This document shows, one piece after another, positions 20,535-31,062 of a DNA stretch of 64,000 bases. The notes beneath the pieces were generated by a model that was given only the letters and a program-made list of their open reading frames with translations, was not told the DNA's origin and made no database searches. Position 1 is the first letter of the stretch. Each line of letters begins with the position of its first letter. The translations under genes and the position numbers were made by a program. Source of the DNA: Entamoeba invadens IP1. Taxonomy: Eukaryota; Evosea; Mastigamoebida; Endamoebidae. The stretch is from positions 1-64,000 of the forward strand of contig NW_004443692.1 of the NCBI RefSeq assembly GCF_000330505.1, given 5' to 3'.

Positions 20535-23500
20535 TTACTCTTGAATACCTGTAGATACAAGATCAACAACTTGTTTGATGTCATACCGTTCTGCAGCAGC
20601 TTGTTTCCAACATCCTTGTATCACAACATAATACCAGTCAGGCATCTTATCAGGTTGTGTGAGTCGGTTGCCTTGAATAATAAATTCAGCAATGTTCCAA
20701 GGGAATTTGAACTGACTTGTTGGATACGCTTTGTCCCACACAAAGCACTCATACATCAAAATTGAGAACGAGAAGATGTCCGCGGACGTTGTGTACTTCT
20801 CTTGATTGAGTACTTCTGGTGCCATATATATCGGCGTACCAACTCCTTTGGTGAATGTCATGTTGTTCTTTAAACTGTTAACATTACGAGATGAACCAAA
20901 GTCCGTTAATTTCGCATTAACGTCGACCCCACCGTCCAATGAGAAGACTAAGATATTATCTGACTTGATGTCTCTATGGATGATACCATTTGCATGTAAG
21001 TATTCCACACCCCTCGCTCCGTCCAATACCATTTTAATGCGAATGTTGTCTTTCGGCTTTGGTTTCTCTTTGATAAGGTTTTGAAGACTGCCATAATCCG
21101 CAAATTCAGTGACTAAACAGATTTTTGTTGGGATGAAGACAGCTCCATAGAAGTGCACTATGTAGTTGCACCGAAATTTGTCTAACATCGAAACTTCCTT
21201 CCCAAACTCCTCCATAGCCTCTTCAGCATCACACATTTTGAGTTTCTTAATTGCTACTTTATTACCTCGGAAAGATCCTCTGAAGACAACACCAAAACTT
21301 CCTTCGCCAACTTGCTTCTCTTCCATGATTTCGTCGTAGTCCAATTTGGTTGAGACTTGTGTGGACGTCTCGATTGTTATGTTCTCAATGACCTTCTTGT
21401 TTGTCTTGATATTGAATATTCGTAACTGTACTTTTTCTTTGATGAAACAAGAACATAACGGGGTTAAAAACACTTCAACCTCAAACGCTTCACCCTTTTT
21501 CAGTGTCATCTCTTGTGGATTACATCGCAGTGTATACTTAGAGTCAACCTCATCAACTGTCAAGAAAGAGAGTTGAATGGTGCCGGCGTACCCATTTCCT
21601 ATACAAATCACATCACGAGACTCGACTCCAACTGGAAGTTCGATATTTTGAACGTCTTCTGTCATGTCTGGCTTGAAGTCGATCACTCTTTTGTTGACTA
21701 ATATATCGCAATTTGAAGTCAAAGCAACCCACTGAATATTCGACTTTGTCATCGAGAAGTGACTCACCTGCTCTCTCTGCTCTTGGATGAGTCGATGATT
21801 GTGGATTCTCTTGACCACTCGCCAAACCAAGAAGATGATCAATAATACAACAAGAAGAACGACAAAGAGACCAGCTAACACGGCCAAGAGTATAACCCAC
21901 CATACCGGAGATGCATCGCATTTCATTCCATTAGCATTCACTGTATACCAAAAAGCACATTTTGTACATTTTGAATTTGTTGCCTCGACACATTGTGACA
22001 AAGAAGAGAAGATGATACACATTTGGTTGTCGTTCAACACGTAAGTGTCTTGGCACATATTGCATTTGGCGTCAATGTAATCACATAACAAACAATTCTC
22101 AGTCGAAGTATTACATGGGACGCATAAATGGTCCAACAAGAAAAAGCCGTCTTCACACCCAATGCAACCGTATGCGTCTTTTGTTGTGCAATTTTTCAAG
22201 ACAGAGCTGCTCGCACACACCCCACTACTATTAATGTAAAAATTGTCGTTACACAGTGTACATGTATTTTCAGTATAACACGTCCCACAGTTGTCAATAC
22301 ATTTACTACACGAAGTACCATTTCTGAAGTACGATTTACTACAAATTGCACACTCGCTTTTGGTTGGTATTTGTTTGTCGCAATGTGTGTCAATTAATGG
22401 TAAACATTTGTAGTCGTTCAACATAAATCCACTGTTGCACTCATAACATTCATCCTTTGTTTCAAGACACTTTGTACACGATTCGTTACATTGAACACAT
22501 TGGTGATCAATGAGAACAAACGAATCTTTACAATTAATGCAAAGTCCACTTAAATATTCCAAGCAATTCGAAATCTCTTCATTGATACAACCAAAGTTCT
22601 CTGTACCGCTTTGTGTTTTGGTTGCATGTAAATAATAATTGGCTTCACATGTGTAACACTCATCTTGATAACATGAAGTGCAATTGTCGGGGCATTTCTC
22701 GCATCGATCGCCATTAAAATACGACCCACTTACACATGAAGTACAATATGAATTCGTTACTGTTGAACACGCTGGAACATCCATCGTTTTTAAAGAAGAT
22801 TTTAAACTCATTGAAACACACAGACCTGCGGAGTTCAAATAATAATTCTCTGCACACGAAAAACACAATAATGTACCTCCAAGCATGTCGCACAAAAGAC
22901 AATTCATTTTGGAACAATTCACGCAGTTTTGATCTGATAAATAGTATCCAACTGAACACGAAATAACTGCTGTTGAATTGACAGACGAATAACTTTTGTC
23001 GTCTTGTTTTTGACATCCCCTGGTTCCCAAATAATAGCCGTTTTCTGTATCACATATAACACAATTCTCACTTGAATATGAAATACAATTATCATTTTGT
23101 GTTGAACAATTTTGTTTGTCATTTTGGAGTTTAGTCTTGTCTTCACATTTCAAACATTTGTCAAGGTTGTACAACGCACAATTGTCTTGAAGTTGGCACA
23201 TTCCATTTGTATCAACAAAATACCCATCTTTGCATACCACACATGATGTATTACTCTTACAATTAGTACAGTTCTCACCACATCGGGAACATCCAAAATT
23301 ATCAATGAAAAACCCATCATCGCACGCTTCGCAAACATTTTGTGTTATTTCTTCTAGTGTTATTTGGTTCTGAGATACACAATTGGGAATAGTATGCGTG
23401 CCATTGTCAACTACACAATTCCCGGTCACATCCACATGGCCATTACAACTAATACAAGTTGTTCTTTCGTTGGACGCTTCTTTCAAAACAACTTTACACA

Positions 23501-26015
23501 GACCGGTAGGCGAAATGGAAATTTCATTTTCCCAAACAAAGCCAAAGCCAGCCGTGGCACCAAGTAGAATTGGTCCATTGATGACAATTGTCGCATAGTA
23601 GTTTGTATTCATATTAAAAAAAGCAGCGTTTTTTTCCCCATACAAACTAAGTCGTGAAGAATTCTTCACAAAATGAATATTAAAATCTGGATCATTTGGG
23701 TTGTTGTTTGTGAGTGTTACAACTGTGTTGTTGATATCAATTATATTATACTGTTCTTCATCACTGATTGTATATTGAGAAACATCAACTATTGCAAGAG
23801 TAGTGTCCACGCCCGTCTTTGTGTAACATGGGCATGAATAGTCAATATTTCCAAGAGAGTCTTTATACACGATAGTGCCATCATTATTTTGTGGTGAACA
23901 ATATTTACTCGCCAAATTCAAATCGTTGCACCCAATGTTAGTGTTCCCAAGAACAACCATTTGCCTATCACATACCAAATGAGAAGTTAAAGTAGTGTTG
24001 TCTTCAAAATTGATTTTTCGATTTTTCATCGACACAAATTGCATCATTTTTGTTGCGTCTGTTTCGAAGGAAGAAGGTGGTGTAGGTATTTTTGCGACAC
24101 TCAAACTCTTTGTTGATCGTGTAATGTTTAAAAATGGTTGACTGGTAGTTTCCAACTCCCCCAAGATGGTATCGATTGAAATATATTCAATTGTTTCTGG
24201 TATGGAAATAGGCGTTTTGGTTTTAATACTTCCGATAACCAGTTTGGATACTGTTGATGAAACAGTGAATTGCGACGCGACAACATTTAATGGATTTTGA
24301 TTGGCGAATTTATTAATAGTCAAAATGCCATCTGTTGAAATAGTACATCCACTCTCATGTGTCAAAATTTCAACAACAAGATTATAAGAAACTTTGAATA
24401 CACCGGATGATGTCAGTTGAATTGAATTGACACTTAATGTGGTTGAAACATATATGGTAGTGTCGATATTTTGAACAATAGAATTTAGAGATAATGTCCC
24501 TTTTCTCGCGTCAATTGTGGTGACTTGGTTTTGTGCATTAACGTTATTAATAGTGAGATATGCCCCTTCCATGAGTGTGATGTTAGTTTCAGTTGTCAAG
24601 TAAAGGTAAGTACACGTAATATCACCCGCAATCGATACACTTCCTTTGAAATAACAATTTGTTGCTGTGATTTTACCATACAATAAAGTTGTTGTCATTG
24701 TTAATGTGAAAATATTCCAAGACACACTACCTCCGTTGTATGTTTGTGAGTTAACAGAAAGTGACATTAAATTGCCAGAAGATGCTGCTGAAATAGGGCA
24801 ATCAGGATAGTCATAAGCGTTGTTAGTCCATGCGCAATTGCATCCAAAAGTTGAGCTTGACCCCTTCGCATATCGTGTATACAATCCGTTCTCACAGACA
24901 GATGTTATACCAGAAGGTAGAGAACCTTGGTTTTTCCCAATAAATAACAATGAACCTTCATCCATTGCATTTACATTCACCGAGTTAAAGTTAAAATATC
25001 CAAAAGAATGAAGACCACTGAATCTCTGGAATGTGACTGTCCCTTTGACAGTAAAAGTGTATGACGTACCAGTGTAAAGTTGAGATACATTGACTTGTTG
25101 TGTCGGGAGAGTCACACCTTCGTTCAACATCAAGTTATTTCCCAACATAAATCCAATTGGATTACTACGACTTTGAATATTAAGTGTTTTCCATTCATTT
25201 CCACGCTCTTTGTCAAACTTGACTGTCGTGTGATTTGCCAAAATAGTCAACGTAAAATCAGTGCTGTTATACATACAGTCTGGATAATTAAAAAGAGTAT
25301 CTTTAATCGAAGCAGTCGCAATACTACTTGGAATGTAACAACTGCAATCTGATTGTGGATCATTGTCACCGTTCCGACAAACGACGTATCGATGTTTATT
25401 GTTTCCAAATTGACAAATATCGCGCAAATAGTTGCCATCACCCGCTTGAATTTTGTCGATGTTATTAGTATTGAATGCATATCTACACCCCGCCTCAGTG
25501 ATTTTTTGCATATAAATATTAGTTGTTGTTGCACCACTTGCTTTTTCGAAGTAGAGATATGGGCGGTTCGATGTGGTGTAAGAAATCAGATATTGTTGAT
25601 TGTTTGTACCAATGAAAATAGCTGCTTTGTCACTCACGTAGACGTTTTCCTGTACATCAGGCCCATTTGAAGTCCTATAAAAAGTGAAAACGATGAGTTC
25701 TGGAGCGTTTTGAAGGTTGATATTCCAATAGACGTATTTGTAATTGTATCCGAAGAACGACATGACTTTCGAGTTGGAAGCAAATGTGATTGCCTTATTA
25801 TAGTCATTGTCATTTGTCCTTAAACCGGTTTTCGTGGGAGCATTGGAACCTAACGTAAACGTGTCAAGATTATTGCCAGTGCTTATAGAAAACCAGTTCG
25901 AACCACATGTACCTGAACTACTCCATTCGATGATGTTTGTGTTTGAATTTGCTACCCAACACCACGCATCTCCTCTTTGTATAAATAAGAAAGAGGCTAG
26001 AACAAATACTAGCAT
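20535..26015 (-). CDS. transmembrane kinase (TMK) with CxxC-rich ectodomain
   Basis: Receptor-like kinase of 1826 residues. A signal peptide (residues 1-17) is followed by a beta-rich ectodomain to about 830. About 530 residues of CxxC/CxC repeats come next, similar to furin-like and Giardia VSP modules. One transmembrane helix (WWVILLAVLAGLFVVLLVVLL) lies at about 1372-1400. A juxtamembrane beta-sandwich-like segment spans about 1420-1555. The kinase domain fills 1562-1820. Catalytic motifs are intact: GEGSFG, KVAIKKLK, HRDIKSDN, LTDFGSSRN and GTPIYMAPE. Entamoeba has about a hundred such TMKs, proposed to sense environment, serum or prey. The substrate and ligand are unknown. It shares architecture and much kinase sequence with the gene at 49798. 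No intron. ATG fits the signal peptide. Confidence 0.93.
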   Translation of the reverse strand: MLVFVLASFLFIQRGDAWCWVANSNTNIIEWSSSGTCGSNWFSISTGNNLDTFTLGSNAPTKTGLRTNDNDYNKAITFASNSKVMSFFGYNYKYVYWNINLQNAPELIVFTFYRTSNGPDVQENVYVSDKAAIFIGTNNQQYLISYTTSNRPYLYFEKASGATTTNIYMQKITEAGCRYAFNTNNIDKIQAGDGNYLRDICQFGNNKHRYVVCRNGDNDPQSDCSCYIPSSIATASIKDTLFNYPDCMYNSTDFTLTILANHTTVKFDKERGNEWKTLNIQSRSNPIGFMLGNNLMLNEGVTLPTQQVNVSQLYTGTSYTFTVKGTVTFQRFSGLHSFGYFNFNSVNVNAMDEGSLLFIGKNQGSLPSGITSVCENGLYTRYAKGSSSTFGCNCAWTNNAYDYPDCPISAASSGNLMSLSVNSQTYNGGSVSWNIFTLTMTTTLLYGKITATNCYFKGSVSIAGDITCTYLYLTTETNITLMEGAYLTINNVNAQNQVTTIDARKGTLSLNSIVQNIDTTIYVSTTLSVNSIQLTSSGVFKVSYNLVVEILTHESGCTISTDGILTINKFANQNPLNVVASQFTVSSTVSKLVIGSIKTKTPISIPETIEYISIDTILGELETTSQPFLNITRSTKSLSVAKIPTPPSSFETDATKMMQFVSMKNRKINFEDNTTLTSHLVCDRQMVVLGNTNIGCNDLNLASKYCSPQNNDGTIVYKDSLGNIDYSCPCYTKTGVDTTLAIVDVSQYTISDEEQYNIIDINNTVVTLTNNNPNDPDFNIHFVKNSSRLSLYGEKNAAFFNMNTNYYATIVINGPILLGATAGFGFVWENEISISPTGLCKVVLKEASNERTTCISCNGHVDVTGNCVVDNGTHTIPNCVSQNQITLEEITQNVCEACDDGFFIDNFGCSRCGENCTNCKSNTSCVVCKDGYFVDTNGMCQLQDNCALYNLDKCLKCEDKTKLQNDKQNCSTQNDNCISYSSENCVICDTENGYYLGTRGCQKQDDKSYSSVNSTAVISCSVGYYLSDQNCVNCSKMNCLLCDMLGGTLLCFSCAENYYLNSAGLCVSMSLKSSLKTMDVPACSTVTNSYCTSCVSGSYFNGDRCEKCPDNCTSCYQDECYTCEANYYLHATKTQSGTENFGCINEEISNCLEYLSGLCINCKDSFVLIDHQCVQCNESCTKCLETKDECYECNSGFMLNDYKCLPLIDTHCDKQIPTKSECAICSKSYFRNGTSCSKCIDNCGTCYTENTCTLCNDNFYINSSGVCASSSVLKNCTTKDAYGCIGCEDGFFLLDHLCVPCNTSTENCLLCDYIDAKCNMCQDTYVLNDNQMCIIFSSLSQCVEATNSKCTKCAFWYTVNANGMKCDASPVWWVILLAVLAGLFVVLLVVLLIIFLVWRVVKRIHNHRLIQEQREQVSHFSMTKSNIQWVALTSNCDILVNKRVIDFKPDMTEDVQNIELPVGVESRDVICIGNGYAGTIQLSFLTVDEVDSKYTLRCNPQEMTLKKGEAFEVEVFLTPLCSCFIKEKVQLRIFNIKTNKKVIENITIETSTQVSTKLDYDEIMEEKQVGEGSFGVVFRGSFRGNKVAIKKLKMCDAEEAMEEFGKEVSMLDKFRCNYIVHFYGAVFIPTKICLVTEFADYGSLQNLIKEKPKPKDNIRIKMVLDGARGVEYLHANGIIHRDIKSDNILVFSLDGGVDVNAKLTDFGSSRNVNSLKNNMTFTKGVGTPIYMAPEVLNQEKYTTSADIFSFSILMYECFVWDKAYPTSQFKFPWNIAEFIIQGNRLTQPDKMPDWYYVVIQGCWKQAAAERYDIKQVVDLVSTGIQE

Positions 26016-27717
26016 TTACTATTCAAGTTTCTTTCGTTTCGTTTTTCTTTTTTTGTAATTAAAAAAATGGAATTTTCTTAATAAATGAATTTTTGATAAG
26101 AAATGTCGAGTTTTTTTTATTATAATTTAAATAGTGGGAAATTGGCGTGGCATTTTTATATCGGTTGTGCATTTCGGTAATTACAATCTCAACTTGTCAA
26201 GTTTGAATAAATCAATATACTATTTTTTCTTATTTTAATTTAGAATAACAAAAAAGGAGAATCTCGATAATTCTAATTAATTTTTCTTAAAAACGTTTTT
26301 ATTTTTAATATTTTTAGTTTTATTATGAAAATTCTTTAAATTTTATCCAAACCCAAAAATGCATTGTTCTTTTTCTCTATTGTTTGTTAAATGAATCTAA
26401 TTTTGATAATAATAAATTAAAAAATAGGTAAAATTATCGAAAAATTATCGCATTTTTGAGAAAAATAGAATATGAATGAAACGTAAAAAAATGACTATTT
26501 TCGTTCAATTAAAATAATGAATTCGAAAAACTACAACTTAATTATATTTAAACTACAGTAGGGGGAAATAAGGGGATGCAAGAAAAAGTCAGATGCTCGC
26601 AACTATTGGTTATTTTTCAAACAAAAAATAATATGTACAAAAAATGAATATTCTTAATACTTCTAAAAGTTTGATTGATTTATAGTATTTTTATTATTAT
26701 AACAAAAAAATTAAATCACAACATTCGTTTTTGTTGTTGAACAGTTAATTGTTCATATCTTTCATTTTTGATAAATTCTTATTTATTAATTTTTAAATGT
26801 ATATTGATGTTGACTTGACGAATGACAACTCTCCCAAGACGTTATAAGTTATATGTTTAATGTTTATTTTCAATACTATCATAACCATATAGCACAATGA
26901 ATAAATAATTATATGCATTGATATAAGCAGACATAAAAAACTATCGGCTGTTATGCTAAATAAAAAGTAGTAAGAAATAAAACAAGTTTAAACAATCATT
27001 TAGTCTGTAGTCAACACACAACACCATTCCACAATGGAAACGGTGTGAATTTATATTTTGGAATGATTTGGAGAAGTAAGCTTGGACATCACCTTGAATT
27101 TTAAAACCATACCGCCTCTTCCAAACAAATCATATTTTATAAGTTTGTAGAAGCGTCAATTGAGTTCTTTTACTTCCATTATTCTCATGTAATACTATCA
27201 TTTTCCCTCCACTTTCTCTGTTCTATGTTTTAGTTGATGTGGATGTATAATTGAATATATCTTTCATTAATAAAATAGACCCAACACTTGAATAATCTCT
27301 TTAAAAGCACAAACGGGTGATATTGTTGTTCAATTTGATAATAACAGTTCTGAGTTTCAACTTCATTTATTAGTTTGTTAAAATATTTAAATAAAATATA
27401 GTAAATATTTAGTTTTAATTTAAGACCCGCATCCCACTTATATTACTATTTATATAATTACTATAAATTTTAATATAAATAATCATTAAAATAATTAATA
27501 AAATGAAAAACACCAAAACAAATTTATATTTAGATTAGCATCCGCCTTTTTCTCAGCATCCGACTTTTTATCTTGACTGTATATCAACATATATTTAGAC
27601 AATTTATATAAATAAATAATATTTGTTAAATATAAACTTTATTAATATAATAATTAATAAAAACATTAAAAAAATAACTTGACTACAATATTAAAAAGAA
27701 ACTACTAAAAACTATAA
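26016..27717. other. 1.7-kb spacer with degenerate inverted GGATGC-type motifs
   Basis: The longest gap in the window, lying between two divergent genes. Most is AT-rich. Patches at 26560-26610, 27010-27130 and 27420-27590 are more balanced in composition. They contain related motifs in opposite orientation (see findings) and an imperfect palindrome around 27060-27135. No frame is open long enough to call a gene; a decayed mobile element is possible but unproven. Confidence 0.4.
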
Positions 27718-29118
27718 ATGGAACACGACAAAGACAAAGTCAGAGTTTATCACAAGGCGGCTAAAAACCAACTAGTTGTTCAGTGTTTTTCACACAAAGA
27801 AGTTCATCTGATTTTTCCGACCGACCACGACATTTTTTCTTTAACTCATATTACTCCAGAAAATTCCGATTTACTTAATAAGGCCACAAAGGTCTTTATT
27901 GCTGTGTGTGATGTCGAGTACTCCAGATTTGAGGAATGGGAGATCTTATACCATATCATAGAGTACTCTAAAACACAAAACGCGGTGTTTGAATTATATG
28001 ATGATGATGGAGAATTTATATTGACTGCATTTCCCGAACTGTTACCCGAGTGGATCACTCCACAGAATGAATTACACCATGTTTATATCAAAGGAGGCAA
28101 TGTGATGTTCACCGATATTATTATAACAGATCCATTGACACAAATCAACGATGAGTGTATTAACATTCAAATGACTGAAGCCCTCAACAGATATATACTT
28201 GACAATAAAAGAAGAAATGCACAACACAGAACAATTGCATTGATCAATAGTAAAGTAGCTCAATTTCTTAATTCAAATACAGAGCTCTTTGGACTTATTA
28301 TTAACATGGTCTCGAATGGTTTAGTCAAAGAAAGTGATTTTACAACAAGCAAACAACAATATGGTGAAACAAAGCAATGCCAAATAATCATGACAAACTT
28401 GCAATTTGCACGGTATTACAATTTCATGACAAAAAGTACTGAAGATTTCTTGTATCAAGAAAAGCTTGGAGAGATTCTTACAAGTGGGTTGGACCATATA
28501 ATTCGACAAGAAGTCTCAATACAGGACCATCATGTGCACAAAGACTATAATTCCCTTTTTGATGTTTGTCTTTTCTTTATTAGTCGATATATACACGAGA
28601 CATATATATTATTATTATCATGTTATATATATTCTTATATGACTGAATCATAGAGTTATAAAGTTAATGGCAACTCTTCAAACCAATTGATCGAAGACGT
28701 AGTAACAGAAATTGATATGAAACAAATACTACATATGTATAAAGGAGTTATGGAACCTGATAAATTCGAAGAGAGGTTGAAAGGAGGAATGGAAGAATTA
28801 CTTGGAGTTGAAGCCGGTCCGGAAGGCTTTGTTGGATTTTCAGATGGGCTCGACAAGACTGGGGGAGTGCAAGAGAATAAGTTCAACGACTTATTTGACG
28901 AGATGATGGACGACCTCAAAGAAGGACCAGACTTAGACAATGAAAGTCATTCAGATGAAGACGAAGAGGATGTAAAACAAGAGATCGAGTTTATGAAACA
29001 AATGGACGCAATGATTAAAACGCAAAATGAGGACTTCAGTGAAACACACCTTGGTGATGCACTAGAAAAGGATCAAACAGCAACCACTTCAGTGTTGTTT
29101 TCAAAATCATTTGATTGA
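27718..29118 (+). CDS. ecdysoneless/SGT1-family protein, two exons
   Basis: I join 27718-28563 and 28654-29118 (436 residues). The N-terminal 280 residues have the hydrophobic-aromatic pattern of the ecdysoneless/SGT1 family: FAVCDVEYSRFEEWEILY-like lead, YIKGGNVMFTDIIIT. The C-terminal exon has the typical acidic tail with DEMMDDLKEG, an SDEDEED patch and EIEFMKQMDAMIKTQNEDF. In animals and fungi the family takes part in cell-cycle control and in assembly of the splicing factor Prp8; the role here is inferred from family only. The intron removal is in phase 0. The family call rests on the C-terminal MDxEL-like block and acidic tail, and is less certain at the N-terminus. Confidence 0.72.
28564..28653 (+). 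other. intron of the ecdysoneless-like gene
   Basis: 90 nt, GTTTGT...TAG, phase 0. An inner TAG 20 nt after the donor would break the frame, so the distal acceptor is chosen. Confidence 0.75.
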
Positions 29119-29346
29119 ACTATTATATTTAATTTGTTTACTATTGTCTAATAGTTTTCATTGAGTCATTTTTATTAATCATTTACAACTTCTTGTGTCA
29201 CGATAAGAGTTGAGTGTATATTAGAATGTTAATATTTAAATGTAATGAGTGTATTAAAATTATTAAATTATAATATTTTCAATTCTATTGGCATATTATT
29301 CATTTCTTTCAAAATTCAATGAAAATCACTATAAAACAACTGTTTT

Positions 29347-29490
29347 TTATACCATTGAATTGATTCTGCCGTTTTGAATTCGAACAATTACTTTTCCAAA
29401 AGCATTTTCTTCAAGCGAATTAACGAGCACGTGGAGAACTGTACGACAGAAATATTCTACCTCTTTTTTATACCAGTGTCGAACACCCAT
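29347..29490 (-). CDS. 47-residue ORF resembling DUF2292/YezD-type small proteins
   Basis: A minus-strand ORF from ATG at 29490 to TAA at 29347. The surrounding DNA is AT-rich, but this stretch is distinctly less so. The product is a helical N-terminal half (KKEVEYFCRTVLHVLVNSL) followed by FGKVIVRIQNGRI. The latter looks like the beta-hairpin core of bacterial DUF2292/YezD proteins (pattern fGsVtiiiqdGkv). That family is of unknown function. The plus-strand ORF over the same place contains no ATG, which favours this strand. An upstream in-frame stop touches the ATG, so the N-terminus is not longer unless spliced. No GTTTGT intron restores a longer frame. Confidence 0.45.
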   Translation of the reverse strand: MGVRHWYKKEVEYFCRTVLHVLVNSLEENAFGKVIVRIQNGRINSMV

Positions 29491-29763
29491 CTACGAAACC
29501 AAAAAACCTTCCCGCTTTTTGACTCGCCAATTCCCAATTACAACACAAACACAGTTCAAATAACACACTCACACAAAACATTTTCTAGCATTATATTAAA
29601 ATAATAATACTTTATATTAATAAAAAGAACCAGGAGATATAAAAAACGAATGAAAGGAAGTTGTTAAAAAAAGACTAAAAGAGAAGACGAAAGCACAGCT
29701 TCGATTTATTGTGTATAACCTTTTGAGCACTATTAAGCCCACTCAACTCTATATTCAAGTAAA

Positions 29764-31062
29764 ATGGCCACACCAACTATAACAACCACTGAAGACGGAA
29801 TCATCCCAAAAGGAACTCAGTATGATATTGTTGGGGATATCCCCGAGGGAGATATCCCTATTACAGTATCAGACGTCTACGCGGCTTCGACTCGAATAAA
29901 GGGTCTTGCGTATTACACTGCCTTAGAATTCAGCAACACCATTTCTAAGATTGCTGGCTGTAAAGTGTATTTGAAGCTTGAGAACTTGCAGAAAACAGGA
30001 TCGTTCAAGGTTAGAGGTGCCATCAACAAGATCGCGACGTTAACTGAAGAACAAAAGAAGAAAGGAGTCGTCGCCGCGTCTGCCGGGAATCACGCGCAAG
30101 GTGTTGCGTTTGCTTCTCGTAACGCAGGAATCAGTGCGACGATTGTGATGCCTGAATTTGCTTCGACGGCGAAAATAGCAGCGACGAAAGGGTATGGTGC
30201 CGAGGTGATTCTTCATGGGAAAGTGTTTGACGAGTCTCTTGCATATGCGATGAAACTCTGCCAAGAAGAAGGAAAGACTTTTGTCCACCCGTTCAATGAC
30301 AAATATGTGATGGCTGGGCAAGGTACAATAGCACTTGAGATATTAGACCAATTGGCAGATGCTGATGTCATCGTTGGTGCTATTGGAGGTGGAGGACTTT
30401 TGAGTGGGATTGCTTACGTTGCAAAGACTTTCAAGCCATCGATCCGAGTGATAGGTGTACAGGCGGAGACGTGTCCATCAATGGCAGTGACCAAAAAGGA
30501 GCATAAGTTGTGTCTCATGAAAAGCGCTAAGACTCTTGCTGATGGTATTGCAGTGAAGCAACCGGGTTCATTAACAGCAAATGTCATGATGAAATACGTC
30601 GACGAGGTTGTCACTGTCGACGAAGAAAGTATTGCGCACGCAATGGTTATGATGCTTGAAAGATGTAAGATAGTGAGTGAAGGCGCTGGAGCAACTCCAG
30701 TCGCTGCGTTACTCTCTGGGAAAATTAAGGGACTCACCGAGAACACTAATGTTGTCTGCGTTGTTTCTGGTGGTAATTTGGACGTTAGTATGATCAGTAA
30801 AGTCATCGAAAGAGGCCTCATCAAAGCAGGAAGAAAGGTTGAATTCACAGTTGAAATATTGGATGTCCCAGATTCTATTCATCAGCTCTTGTTGTCTATT
30901 AACAAAGAAAAAGGATCTGTCACTAGTTTCACGACTAGAAGACCAGCAACTTTGACTTTGGGTATTTGCCTTTGCGATGTTGAAATGCAGTGTTATGGTG
31001 CTGAACATAGAGATAAGATTTTCGAATCTCTTGAGAAGGATGGTTACAACTTGGTCAAGTGA
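29764..31062 (+). CDS. threonine dehydratase (threonine ammonia-lyase) with ACT domain
   Basis: PLP enzyme that turns L-threonine into 2-oxobutyrate and ammonia. In Entamoeba the keto acid can be oxidised by pyruvate:ferredoxin oxidoreductase for energy. The 432-residue product has the PLP-lysine motif GSFKVRGA near 80 and ASAGNHAQGVA near 105. The phosphate-binding loop GGGGLLSG is near 215, and VSGGNLD comes near 335. A C-terminal ACT domain of about 80 residues (VEFTVEILDVPDSIHQLL) suggests amino-acid feedback. This is the catabolic, single-ACT bacterial type; lateral transfer from bacteria is the usual explanation in Entamoeba. A 30-residue N-terminal extension precedes the fold. Cytosolic, no intron. 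Confidence 0.95.
   Translation: MATPTITTTEDGIIPKGTQYDIVGDIPEGDIPITVSDVYAASTRIKGLAYYTALEFSNTISKIAGCKVYLKLENLQKTGSFKVRGAINKIATLTEEQKKKGVVAASAGNHAQGVAFASRNAGISATIVMPEFASTAKIAATKGYGAEVILHGKVFDESLAYAMKLCQEEGKTFVHPFNDKYVMAGQGTIALEILDQLADADVIVGAIGGGGLLSGIAYVAKTFKPSIRVIGVQAETCPSMAVTKKEHKLCLMKSAKTLADGIAVKQPGSLTANVMMKYVDEVVTVDEESIAHAMVMMLERCKIVSEGAGATPVAALLSGKIKGLTENTNVVCVVSGGNLDVSMISKVIERGLIKAGRKVEFTVEILDVPDSIHQLLLSINKEKGSVTSFTTRRPATLTLGICLCDVEMQCYGAEHRDKIFESLEKDGYNLVK

Noticed and set aside
28564..28583. 20-nt GTTTGT...TAG candidate intron in the ecdysoneless-like gene
   Set aside because: It is shorter than any plausible spliceosomal intron and breaks the reading frame; the 90-nt version fits.
29374..29604. 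76-codon plus-strand open frame over the 47-residue ORF
   Set aside because: It contains no ATG at all; it is only open from a TTG, and the opposite strand gives a more protein-like product.
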